64,000 bases of DNA from Tetragonia tetragonoides (taxonomy: Eukaryota > Streptophyta > Magnoliopsida > Caryophyllales > Aizoaceae): NCBI GenBank assembly GCA_038025085.1, contig CM076141.1:21461001-21525000 (forward strand), in the 5' to 3' direction. The notes below the pieces were generated by a model. That model worked only from the letters and a program-made list of their open reading frames with translations. It did not search any database and was not told where the DNA came from. The position numbers were made by a program, and so were the translations under genes. Positions 9,550-19,988 of the stretch are shown here, in pieces. The number at the start of each line of letters is the position of its first letter. Position 1 is the stretch's first letter.

Positions 9550-12500
9550 CTTGGATTATGGCCTTAGCATCAGTGTCCGCAACCACACCTGCATCAGTGT
9601 CAATAACTGTAAAGTACCACAATAGCATCTGGTCCTATCCTATTAGTACCACCAACCAATCTCTTTCCGACATAAAACTGGTCAAATCACCCATACCTAA
9701 CTTCCTCTCTATCTTACGTGTTTTGCTAGCACGGTTTATTAATCATTTAGGCCTAAATATACTCATTTGTATGCTGAATTAGCGGAACTGTAGCAAGCAA
9801 TGGCTCTCAACTTCTGATCTTTTTCGCTATTCAAATTATTCAACTCAATAATCAGTCACTCACATGTTCTCAGACCAGGTTTTAGGTCAAATAAAAGTAG
9901 GCAGATTGAGAAAACTCAAAATAGAGCAGAACTCACCAGATGAGTTCATAAACTACAGCTCTAAATTTCCGCACACAATGGCTACTTCTTCGCATTCTTA
10001 TCTGGAAGAATAACTCTTGAAATACCTCCTAAGATATTAAAAGAGGAATCCTAGCAATAAACCATACAAAACCATTAATCAGAGGCAGCTAACATCAAGT
10101 TTTAACTCAGAAATCAAATTTGTCAATCGTTGATAGCAATGCAAGTCTAACTCTCTATATGCACAGCCTAATCCTTAGGTTCACAACTAAAACACTTACG
10201 CAAGCATCTAACATAAACAAGCTGGGGGGGTTAATTTGGTAATCAGATGAATAAAAAAAGATAAATAAAAAATAGAACACAAAACACAAAACCCGAAACT
10301 AAACTATAATCTGATTCTACTGTATATACCAGAAAAGATAATGAAGCTCCAAACCGGCCAGAACCACGAATCCAAACCGGCCAAAAAATTTCTACCTGAG
10401 CATGCACCACATCACACATTGAAGAAAGTCAAAATGGAGCAAGCAACATATAACAGCCTAAAATACTCAATGAATAGCAAGATGACAGCAGCACAAGGAA
10501 AGAAATAGAAGACTACTTACACGTTACTAATCTGCTAACTTGTGCTTCCTAACACCAAGGAATCGAAAGAGAAGAGTAGGACACCAAAGGAAATGAGAGA
10601 ACAATACTTACATAGCTTTCATTGTCTCAAATCCAACATGACACTAACCTGTAGGGCAAACATATGTGAAGTCCAAAGGATAGAAGAACAAAATCACATA
10701 TTTCAGATATGCAATTTCAGCATACAAATGACTTACAATAATGAGCTAAAACATCACCATTAATATACAAAACTAGTCCTAATTGATCTGCGTTGTTACT
10801 ACCACATGTGGACTGCGTTTATATAAAGTTACCAGAAAAGTATAACAACCTTCTGTCGTTTATAGGACTAGATAACATGTTAGCATGCAATGAATTTAAG
10901 AGCGGATTAGGGTATGTATTGATTGAACGATTTTTTTTAAAAAGAATGGACGACGGTCTATTTCAATGACCAACGTATATTGGTAAGCTATGTACGTCGG
11001 TCGTTTCAGTTAACTAGCTATGGAGAGAGTGAGAGAAATAAGGTGCCTCGTCATTCGCCACCAAATTGCCTGAGCTCCAAGAAGGCTGATGCCTCATGGT
11101 TGTCGTTGTAAGCCTCTGAGATACGGCTGCTGAAAGGCGTAAGAGAGAATAATAAGTAACAAATGCATGACAACTATGCTGTTTAATAAGGCACAAGCTT
11201 TAACTCTTTGAGCCCAGTACATCAAGGGGATAGCCACAACACTCTCTAAACCAGCAATCAAAATGCTATGTGCCTTGCCAATGCATCAAAGCCTAGCATA
11301 GTTTTATGAAAGTAAAAGCAGCAAATCCACAATAGAAAAACAACAACACAAAGTGATCCCAAGCAAGATATTAAATCAAATGTATACAATCTAAGCAGTA
11401 CAGAGGATTTAAGAGACTGTTTCGTTAAAAAAAAAAATCGAGATGTTGTCAAACAATTTGGAATTGCAGATAGTCGAGTATACGAAGTTATAGCAAGTAA
11501 TCATAAAAAGACAAGAAATAAACAAGTCATGGATGCCACAATTTAATACTGGAACAATCCATCTTGTACAGTGAATCAGTGACCAAATTGTAATTCAATT
11601 TACACAAATATACAGCAAACAAGAACGAGAACACCCAACAGACAGAAATAGAGCTCCAATTTATCTGTATAAAATTGAGACAACATGCACATTATTTGAA
11701 CTTCAACACCAGAGATCACACAGTTGGATCTTATGTGCACCCAATGTCTATATCATTCACCATAATTACAAGATAAACAGTTCACCACAAAGAATCATAA
11801 TCACAGATAATTAGGGACAGCATAAACAAACCTCTATTAAGTGTAAAGAAACCTGATGCAAAAGCCAGCAGAGAAAGGCAAACCAAAATCGCCATTCCAA
11901 CTTTTTATTAACAAAATATATGCAGATAAAAGGCGTACACCTTTCCTTCTCCTTTTCACGGTGACTTGAAAGTAGCAAATAAGGCTCCATGATTCTGCAA
12001 CACACAATTTGATTGCTGTAATTGTATCTCCAAACCCACAATTTCGCCTCTCATTGCCTTAATTATTCCTCAATGCCCCTCACATTCAAAGGAAAAATAC
12101 ACAATCATTATCCAAAATCGCAATAACTCCTAATAAGAACCCTAAAAGCCACGAATTGTTTTACTTAACCAATTTGTCTACAATTTAGCGAGAAAGAAAA
12201 GGAACATTTACCAGGAGACTAAGCAGAAGTTTGAAGGAGCGGAGGCGACCCAATTCAGTTCATTGACGAAGATCTAACAAGCTGGGTTAGTAAAGCTTAT
12301 CAGCTTCAAACTCCAACCTATTTCTGACAATTACAACAACATGTTGCCAATTTAACTCAGATTTACATATTCATTCAAATTTCCCAAAAATCAACTGGCT
12401 CATTAACAGCCATCAACTCAAATTCACAACTACAAGTCTATAGCAGCAAAAATTCACCAGAAAACAAGACAGTGGGTATACCGTTTTAGGGTTTTACTAC

Positions 12501-12927
12501 TTTTACGAGATCTAAATTGATTGAAGGATTGTTAGAAATAAACAATATGAATTTGATTTTGCAACCAACACCGTGATATGGAGATAATGGTTACAGTATG
12601 TTCTATGGAGGGAGAGAGACAAAACAAGAATTAGATTTAACCACAAATGCTGATTAACCCAGTCTAATTTCAACCAACGAAGCCTACAATTTCAGATTTC
12701 AGTAATCCCTAAAATTATCAAACCCTAGAAAAGAAGAAACCCTAATTTTCAAATTAGGGTTCATACCATATCAATCGAAACAGAACAAATCAAGAGAAGA
12801 GGAGAGAGAATAACCGTGAAAGTGAAGGTGGTAGTCGTCGGAGCATTGACCCAACTCAAGGATCCTCGTGCTGGTGGTGGGGCGTGAGTGGAGGCGGCTG
12901 TTGGTCGAGAGAAAGAAAGAGAACACA

Positions 12928-12993
<66 letters not shown>

Positions 12994-13124
12994 GGGGGTC
13001 GCGAGCTTGACTGGGAGAAATGGGTGAGAGAAAGAAGAAAGGGAAAGTGAAGACAGCAAGCGAGAGAAGAAGGGGAAAGTAAGGTAAGGGGGAAAGGGTA
13101 ATTTTGGGGTGATTTTAGGGAGTA
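9550..13124. other. CACTA-1 interior, no recognisable gene
   Basis: The interior is AT- and CA-rich with many stops, and no conserved protein was seen. A short internal cluster of subterminal-type repeats (CGACGGTC...GTACGTCGGTCG) lies at about 10940-11010. Near 12750-13080 the minus strand has gene-start-like composition: a CT-rich leader, a (GA)n tract and a TTAGGGTTT-type motif. CACTA-2 and CACTA-3 have similar right ends, perhaps a promoter/leader remnant. This is inference from composition. Confidence 0.45.
12931..12990. repeat. (GA)30 microsatellite
   Basis: 60 bp of uninterrupted GA inside CACTA-1. Its translations give Ser-Leu or Arg-Glu runs that are not genes. Confidence 0.97.
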
Positions 13125-14885
13125 TGGGCGACGGTTCACTTTGATGACCGACGCAGAAAATTAAGCTTGTGCGTCGGTCATTCAGGTCGATCGTCGTCCA
13201 GTCCTATCTTGGTTATTTTTATTTTTTTTTTTGACTTATGCGCGTCGGTTCTATTGTAGAACCGTCGTCCATTCTAATTTTTTATTTACAAAAATGCCAC
13301 CACCTCATAATGGGCAACGGTTGACACAATCAACCGTCGCATATTAGGCGATGCAGATGACTATTTTTGTACTAGTGATGGTACCTACTAGCTTTATCCA
13401 AAAAGACGGAACGAGCTAGAACATAGGCCAAGAAAAAGCGAGCATGCTGCTTCGTCGTGACCTTCTTCAACTTCTTCGGGGTGGTCAAGAACTTGACCAT
13501 GACGTTAGTCCGCCCATACTCCCTACCATCCCAGTTGGCCCCAAAAAGGTCAAACATCTCCACCATGTCATCCCTACTCACCTCTCCATAAGTGAGAGGG
13601 ATACCGGTGCAAGGGAGCCCGGAAATGAGACCGAACTCGAAATGGGTGATCATGATCTCACCCTTGGGAAAATGAAAAGTACTGGTAGTATCCCAGTACC
13701 ACTCCGCAAGACCTCTAACGAGCAAGCGGTTGGAGCGCTCAGCAGAAGCGATAGACGCTAAAAAATAACCGAAGCCACAACGCTCCACAATAGCGTTGAC
13801 CGCGGGAGTCACGTACCTACGGGCTTTCTCGATGCCGGAAAGGCTACCGTAACCCCGCATGGTAGTGTCTACGTCCTATACAACACAATAATTGCAAAGA
13901 CACTTAGCTAGAAGATCCTAGCAACAACTACCAGTCTCCGGTTTAGTCCTAAATTTTTACAACTCGTAAAATTTGGCATCTTAACTAAACCAATATAACA
14001 AGAGTATATTTTAACGAGAACTAATTTCACACAAGTTTATTCTCCACGAATATACTCGGAAAAAAAACCATCTACCACCACAATGAAAATAAACTTCACT
14101 CAAGTTTGTTTTCACAAAAAAAAAAATGATAATTGCAAGGGAAATAAATTTCATAAAAAGTTATTTTTCACCATTAAAGATGAATTTCACACAAATAAAT
14201 TCTTCACATGCAAAATATATATAATACAAGGAACCTGCGGGAATTCACAAATTAGCAAGAAAAAACAATTTCACGCAAATTGGTTTTTCCACATTTAGCT
14301 ACACTACAGTTCACAACCTAACATTCTATGTTTGCCTACACATGATTTTCTAAGTGTAAAAGAGCAAAAGAAAAAAAAAAACGACATACCCGACATTTGG
14401 TACCAACGGTAACCAAATGCTCATTCTTAAAAACAAGATCGCTGGGCTCCCAACCATCCGTAGGATGGAAATCACTACGAGTGAACTCGTCTTGGACTAA
14501 CCGGTGCTCACCCACCCGGTGATGGGGTATACCGGAAACGAAAACCCGAGTGAAAACATTCCGGGCCTCATGAACAACAATCTCTTGCTCCTTCCTTTTT
14601 CTACCTCCTCTAAGTTTAGGAGCCATGGACGAAGAGCAAAATGGAGTTGTTGGAAATTTGAGTGAAACTCACAAAACTCACAAATTCACACAATTTTGAG
14701 TTTTGACACTCAAAAACACAAGAACAACCAACAAAATCAAGTTCTACTAAGAATTTGAGCAAGAAAACCTCAAGATTTGGAGCTAGGGGCTTTGATGGAG
14801 GTTGAGAGCTTGAAGAAAAATGGAGGAAAGAGAAAGGAGAAGGCTTGAAATGGGGAAGATGACCCACTTCGGCCTCCCCCTTTCC

Positions 14886-14893
14886 TTTTTATG
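14886..14893 (-). promoter_or_regulatory. TATA-like box of the Tat-1 mobile-domain gene
   Basis: The minus strand reads CATAAAAAGG about 260 bp upstream of the ATG at 14626. It is a weak but plausible core promoter for the antisense gene. Confidence 0.35.
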
Positions 14894-14899
14894 CACACA

Positions 14900-15296
14900 C
14901 GCTGAAAACCTAGCAACCGGTCCAAATGCTTAGGTGGACGGTCAGACCGCCCAGCTGGCGGTTGAACCGCAACCCAAGCGGCTTGGTCGTTAGTCCCAAC
15001 GGCTTGACCGTTAGGGGGAGCGGTTCCACAGCTCCACCAAGCGGCATAGCCGCTCCACCTAGCGGTTCGACAGCCTGACTCACTCTCAGTCTTATGACAT
15101 TTTAAGGGCCATTGGTTCAATTTCAGTGGGCCCCACGTGAGGCCCGTAGCAGTTTGCGAGCCAAAGTCCGTTTATGAAAGCGGGACTACTCTAAACCAAC
15201 AGGTTTGTACATTTATACTCGGCCTAATGGCATGGGCTCGCATCCGACCTAAGGTCTGAGCAACATTTTATTTCCCTTTACAATATCATTTACTAC
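14900..15296. other. Spacer upstream of the antisense gene
   Basis: No gene. Bases 14940-15070 hold GC-rich AGCGGTT/CCGCT words like those at 2820-2970. The remainder leads into the tandem array. It may contain upstream promoter sequence of the antisense gene. Confidence 0.4.
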
Positions 15297-15950
15297 TCAT
15301 CTTATTGTGTGAACTACAGCACAAGATTTCCCTTCAACTGAAAATTGAGGGACGTTTATTAAGTAACCTACAGCACAAGGTTCCCCTTTCAACTGAAAAT
15401 CGAAGGACGTTTATTGTTTGACCGACAGCACAGGGTCACCCTTCGACTAAAAATCGAAGTATTTTTATCATTACTCTTATTTCTAACGACATACATTTAT
15501 TGTGTGACCTACAGCATAAGGTTTCCCTTCGACTGAAAATCGAAGGATGTTTATTGTGTAACCTACAGCACAGGGTTCCCCTTCGACTAAAAATCGAAGG
15601 ACGTTTATTATTTGACCTACAGCACAGGGTCACCCTTCGACTAAAAATCGAAGGATTTTTATCATTACTCTTATTTCTAACGAAATACTTTTATTGTGTG
15701 ACCTACAGCAGAGGGTTTCCTTTCGACTGAAAATCGAAGGACGTTTATTGTGTAACCTACAGCACAGGGTTCCCCTTCGACTAAAAATCAAAGGAAATTT
15801 ATTGTTTGACCTACAGCACAGGGTCACCCTTTGACTAAAAATCTAAGGATTTTTATCATTTATCTAACGAAATATTTTATTGTGTGACCTACAACACAAG
15901 GTCTCTCCGTTCGACTAATAGTCGAAGGACATTTATTGTGTGACCTAAAT
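15297..15950. repeat. Tat-1 tandem array, unit about 54 bp
   Basis: About 11-12 units share GTGACCTACAGCACAGGG and TTCGACTGAAAATCGAAGGA, spaced about 54-55 bp. The TTCGACT..AATCGAA part can form a small hairpin. A longer spacer variant (TTTTTATCATTACTCTTATT) recurs about every 195 bp, giving a higher-order period of three or four units. It lies just upstream of the polypurine tract, where Tat/Ogre elements often carry tandem repeats. Confidence 0.92.
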
Positions 15951-16052
15951 GATTGTTTATCTCTAACTGATTGTCACCACATTTAGTTTGCCTGTTTTGA
16001 TGCAGGTATTGGGACAAGAATACTTTGACCTTCGCTGTATTCGAGCTCGGCC

Positions 16053-16066
16053 AAAGTAGGGGCTTC
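16053..16066 (+). other. Tat-1 polypurine tract
   Basis: AAAGTAGGGGCTTC lies directly before the LTR start TGTAGACAC. The same arrangement precedes the LTRs at 17816 (AAAGTGGGGGATCC) and 51260 (AAAGTGGGGACTTC), which supports the boundary. Confidence 0.75.
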
Positions 16067-17450
16067 TGTAGACACTAAAAATTATGTCTATGATAAGTCC
16101 CCATAAAAGCCCGATGATGAGAGGATTGGATTTTACTCGAACTTGGGTTGCAAGAATAATTGCTTTGATGATTAGCCCAGTTCATTTGAATTAACAAGTC
16201 GAAGCCTTTTGTACTGGTGATCCAAACTAGTTCGACTCAATTCAATTGGAGTCCAAAACTGAGAGATAGGCCACTTTTAACCTAAGGGCCCGAAAGGGAA
16301 ACCAAACCCTTAAGTCAACCATTGGTCAAACAAGGGAACTTAGTCAATCTCGCGTGGACCCCCTTGGAAAAGCCTCCCCCGCTTAGAAAAGCAGCCAGGC
16401 GCCTATACAGGAATGTCGTTCCAAGTCCAAGCGGCCACGCTTGAGTTCAAGCGGTGGCCGCTAGGACAAGCGGCTAGGCCATTAAGACAAGCGGCTTGAC
16501 CGCTTGTCTTGTCGGTTCAGCCGCGAGGCCTAGTTGTATGGCCGCCTGAACCTTTTTGCGGGCAGCAAATTCGAGGCCCATTCGATTTTCGTGCCAAACC
16601 CTGGCAGCTCCCCCTCTTCTATATAAACAAACCTTAGGGTTCAGTTGAAGAGGTTGGCAGTTTCTCTTACAGGTTGGGAATTTTAAAGGTTGGTCTTTAG
16701 GTTGGACATTCTCTCTGAAAGGTTGGTCCCAAAGTTGATTCTCTCTCATACTAAACCAGAAATTCTTGTTCTACTCCTTCTTTAGGTTAGCCCTAGCACC
16801 ACCAAATAAACCCTCATACTTCATCAAGAGCAAGAATTCAGGCATAACAACCCAATAAGTTCATTGTGAGCATCCAAGTAATCCAAGTTGAGGGTTTTCA
16901 ATAAATTTTATATTGCTTGTTATTACTAACGAATTTGGTTTATGTGATATGTACATGCATGACGCGTTTTGCACAAAAAGGCTTGTATTAAGCCTAATTA
17001 ATGGATGGATGAATTTATATTTTGCAATATACTGCTTCTTATGATTAAATTATGCTTTGTTTGTGGATTGGTGGACGAATTATCAGTTTGCCTTCTCACT
17101 CGCAAGTTTTAGCATATTTATCGTTTTCTAGCAATAAAAGCATGTAACTTGATAAATTGTTAAAAGTGGTCACAATAATAATGATTGTTTAACCCATTAG
17201 TTAAAACTAGGAATTTGGACAAATTGAACCCTGTTTGGAACCATAGCAATAATAATTACATTGAATCGATTAGTAAAGGCCGTTGTTGTCAACGGGCGAG
17301 TTGGGTGCCTAACACCTTCCTAGCTTGTACTCACGCCCCCAAACTCATTTATGAAGTCAATTTCCCCGATAGGGATTGGGGTGCACAGGAGTTGGGTTGA
17401 CGTCTTTTTAGACTATCGACTTGACTCCAAGGGTTCCAAAATTCCTTAAA
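16067..17450 (+). repeat. Tat-1 LTR (LTR1)
   Basis: Starts TGTAGACACTAAAA after the polypurine tract and ends near 17450, before the primer-site-like TGGTGGCGACTTCC. It shares with LTR2 and LTR3 the block CGAGTTGGGTGCCTAACACC (here about 17297) and CCCGATGATG near the start, but is otherwise diverged, so it is a different subfamily. The right edge is approximate. Having a polypurine tract on one side and a primer site on the other fits a shared LTR in a tandem or recombinant arrangement. Confidence 0.72.
16620..16627 (+). promoter_or_regulatory. TATA box in LTR1
   Basis: TATATAAAC follows a pyrimidine-rich stretch and precedes the downstream part of the LTR, the usual core promoter position for the element transcript. 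Confidence 0.6.
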
Positions 17451-17815
17451 TTTGGTGGCGACTTCCGACGATCTTAATCATGTCCTTAGTGCGAAAGGAA
17501 AATCTTCATGTGCATTCACATTCAAAGATTCACGAAAACCTGAACAACCGCGCTCTCCCGGGCTACTCGTCCGGCCGCTCGGAAACAAAACGGGGAAAGA
17601 AGGGGAGAAAAATCCGGTAGCCTACACCTTTATTTTTCTTGTGTTCATAGAGATGAAGTCTTAGCGCGCTACGAGCATGTCCCAACTCAGGTTTGTCTTC
17701 ATATGCATACATACTGCACAATATCACACACCATGTGCAGATCAGCATCCTGCATGTCGCCTTCAAAATACTTTGATCTTCGCTTTTACTCAACCTCGAT
17801 CAAAGTGGGGGATCC
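17451..17815 (+). other. Tat primer site and leader joined to Tat-2 3' internal end
   Basis: 17451-17625 begins TTTGGTGGCGACTTCC (primer-site-like) and continues as a leader containing GGAGAAAAATCCGGTAGCC. 17626-17815 matches 51067-51259, the stretch just before the Tat-2 3' LTR (TGTGTTCA.AGAGATGAA.TCTTAGCGC), and ends in a polypurine tract at 17802. The two parts come from opposite ends of an element, so the junction near 17626 is a deletion or recombination point. Confidence 0.65.
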
Positions 17816-19341
17816 TGTAGACGCCAAAAAAGCGCCTTCAGATTTCTCCGCAAAAGCCCGATGATGGAAGGAGTAATTTATAAACTTGAATGCTATTTTT
17901 GCCTTAATAGGTAAAATAAGATCTCAGGTTTTTCCTTGATCACTCCTTCATTTTGATCACATCCAAAAGCCCCTTTTTAGAGCTTTTCATTGCTTTCTTC
18001 CGTGTCAAAATACGATTCCGCACCTAAGAGTTATGGCCAAATGAAGTTAAGGGTCAAAACAGATTTGGCCGAATACTGTAGACCGTGTGTCCAGCCCAAT
18101 TTGGGAGTTCATTTGGTTGGGTTAATTTGCGAGCCTTATATATCTGGATTTGTTATTCAAATATATCTCCAATGACATATCATGAGCCCACAACACATTC
18201 CTAACCTAGGAGTTACGAGCCCAACATTGATGCGTACTCCAAAATAGACTTCTCCTTACTCTTTCGAATATATATCGAGATCCATAAAATATTTGGGCCT
18301 GAAACCAAAACCATTTGAAACGAGACTTAATAATTGTTCCAACGCATCTTGAATAATCCAATTTGGAGCATAAACGAGTGAGATTTGGCCTGGCAAAGTT
18401 CTAGCTGGCAGGCTCACAGCCGACAACGGCTGTGGCCAGTGCCGCAAGCGGCGCTCGCAGAGTCTTCCGAAACCTGTCTTTTTCAAGCCCAACTCCGAAT
18501 TTCGGCCTCCCTTCACCCGTCCAACCCTACTTCCTTCGCCTATAAATACGATCCTCCTCCCTCGGATCAAATCACACAGTCTACAGTTGACAACCTCTAT
18601 TCTCAGGAGTATTAACACTGAGCTTCTCCCTCTTTCTTCCAAATTTATTTTTGAGATCTTGTCTTTACTATTTTCGTCTAACATAGCCCACAGTTCAGGT
18701 ACTAAATCCTGAGGGCTCAAATTAAATTACTTGCCGAATTGTTTATCTTCTAGTAGTCATAATGTAGATATCATGCTAGTAAACGTCTTTCATTGCTTCC
18801 TAAATATTGTCCTTCCAAGTATGTCAAGTTCTCGTTATGCTCAATTTGTCAATCGAATGCATGTCTTAAAAAGGGTTAAAAATAAATGTTGTGATGCTTG
18901 TGGCGAACCAATTAATAGTCTAAGTCTAGGTTGTTAATACGGTTTTGCATGGGAATAATGTTTTTAAATCATTAAGCAAAGTTGAGTTAGTAGAGGTCGT
19001 CATAAAATGGTCGAGTTGGGTGCCTAACACCTTCCCACCTCGTACCTTCGCCCCCGAACCTTTTATTCTTTGGTACTCATATGTTCTATATGAGCGGGAT
19101 CTTTCTAAAAACATGATCAGTTCACTTATTGCGCTATTGGGTTGTCCCTTCGGTTTGTCCCTTCGATAAAACGCCGATAGCGGATTTGTGACCTCTTTCA
19201 TTGTTTTTATTCAATTCAAGTCTTTACAAAAGCTTTTGTAACTCGATGGTCCCTTGAACTTATCTAAATCCCCATCTTACAAATTTTCTATAAGGACATA
19301 CTCCGTAGAATTAGATGGATGGAAAATCCCGAGTCCTTACA
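17816..19341 (+). repeat. Tat-2 family LTR (LTR2)
   Basis: About 1526 bp, TGTAGACGCCAAAAAAGCG to GAGTCCTTACA. It is homologous along its length to LTR3 (51260-51741 plus 63001-63895). Immediately right of its end lies pol sequence and not a primer site, so this copy is inserted in or recombined with a Tat pol. Confidence 0.8.
18541..18548 (+). promoter_or_regulatory. TATA box in LTR2
   Basis: TATAAATA is followed by CGATCCTCCTCCCTC. LTR3 has the matching CTATAAATTC at 63031. Its conservation between copies supports a core promoter. Confidence 0.6.
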
Positions 19342-19450
19342 GAAACGAGCCAGCTTTTTGTAAGAACCTCGACACTTGCCCAGTCCTAGCTCCAATTGAA
19401 GAAGATCCTTGGTACCAAGATGTTTACAACTACATCACCAAGGGCACATA

Positions 19451-19817
19451 TAGGGGTGCAAACGAGCCGAGTCAAGCCGAGTAATACTGTGTTCGTGCTC
19501 GGCTTGTTTATTAAACAGGCGTCATATTGGTGCTCGTGCTCGACTCATTTCTTATCGAGCGAGTTTTAAACGAGCTTTGACCGAGTTTTGACTGAGCCAT
19601 TCACGTGCTGCTCGCGAGCACACTAACTTTAAAGGCAACTTCACCCATGAAAATACTAAACGAGCCGAGTTGAGTGCTCGTGCTCGGCTCGTTTAGTAAA
19701 CGAGCCTTGAATTGGTGCTCATGCTCGGCTCATTTATTATTGAACGAGCTTTGACCAAGCTTTGACCGAGTATGTTCACGAGCTGCTCGCAAGTGCATCG
19801 GCTCGTTTGCACTCCTA
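19451..19817. mobile_element. hAT-type MITE, 367 bp
   Basis: The terminal inverted repeats are TAGGGGTGCAAACGAGCCGA and, inverted, TAGGAGTGCAAACGAGCCGA (one mismatch in 20). An 8-bp TSD, GGCACATA, lies at 19443-19450 and 19818-19825, the size made by hAT transposases. Inside, two diverged copies of a unit of about 165 bp rich in GCTCGTGCTCGGCTCG follow each other. There is no coding capacity. Removing it restores the Tat-2 pol frame. Confidence 0.94.
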
Positions 19818-19988
19818 GGCACATACCCTCCGGAGGCACCAATAAGAGCTCGACGGGTCATCTGTCTCTTAGCGGCACAATACATAGAGTATAAGGGGGT
19901 TCTTTACAAAAAATCCCACAATGGAGTCAACCTCAGATGTGTGAACGCCGAAGAAGCTGCACAAATCATAGATGAGGTGCACAATGGT

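Larger units (their letters stand above)
5255..13377. mobile_element. CACTA-1, non-autonomous CACTA transposon
   Basis: The ends are CACTAGTACAAAAAG and, inverted, TTTTTGTACTAGTG. The flanking 3-bp TSD is ATG (5252-5254 and 13378-13380). Both ends are packed with subterminal repeats built on GCGTCGGTT/AACCGACGC (5270-5560; 13125-13350), the presumed transposase-binding arrays. No TNPD/TNPA-like transposase is visible, so it must have moved in trans. It sits inside an exon of the Tat-1 mobile-domain gene, and removing element plus one TSD restores that frame. A gag-only gypsy element (6394-9544) is nested within. Confidence 0.92.
3484..14626 (-). pseudogene. Tat-1 antisense plant-mobile-domain gene, split by CACTA-1
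   Basis: This is a multi-exon gene antisense to the Tat-1 pol. Exon 1 starts at the ATG at 14626 (MAPKLRGGRKRKEQE) and ends near 14389 before GTATGT. Exon 2 begins after TATAG near 13876 and carries typical mobile-domain (PF10536-type) text: GFGYFLASI, LAEWYWDTTSTFHFPKGEI, FGLISGLPCTG. The reading continues in frame across CACTA-1 into YFPCLGDLDKVAEYNW (minus, below 5254). Later exons read FYEHFSDLSPL and VDWFPWTDYL, REYDLRRILI, then a Pro-rich tail (PYPPQWPAPPPYMGYP, about 3694-3933) and a stop at 3486-3484 after STGEDGQ. GT/AG borders are visible near 14388/13876, 5078/4988, 4834/4773 and after 4420. One in-frame stop near 4550 marks decay. Family members occur both as host silencing factors (MAIN type) and inside transposons. 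The placement here, between Tat pol and LTR, argues for an element-borne copy. Confidence 0.75.

Noticed and set aside
12771..13139. ORFs with long Ser-Leu or Arg-Glu runs, here and near 32250-32600, 46630-47190, 53560-54160
   Set aside because: They are translations of (GA)n/(CT)n microsatellites in CACTA-1 and in Tekay LTRs, with no conserved domain.
3484..14626. Host mobile-domain gene with an ordinary chromosomal role
   Set aside because: A second copy lies in the same position and strand relative to another Tat pol and LTR, and both are broken. Element cargo explains it better, though an original host source is likely.
15297..15950. Regular repeats as a CRISPR array
   Set aside because: Units are contiguous 54-55 bp tandem copies without unique spacers, in a plant retrotransposon with no cas genes. 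The 49940-50700 array fails for the same reason.
18256..18720. 154-residue minus-strand ORF inside LTR2
   Set aside because: It overlaps the LTR core promoter, has no known domain, and is not open in LTR3. A chance ORF is more likely.
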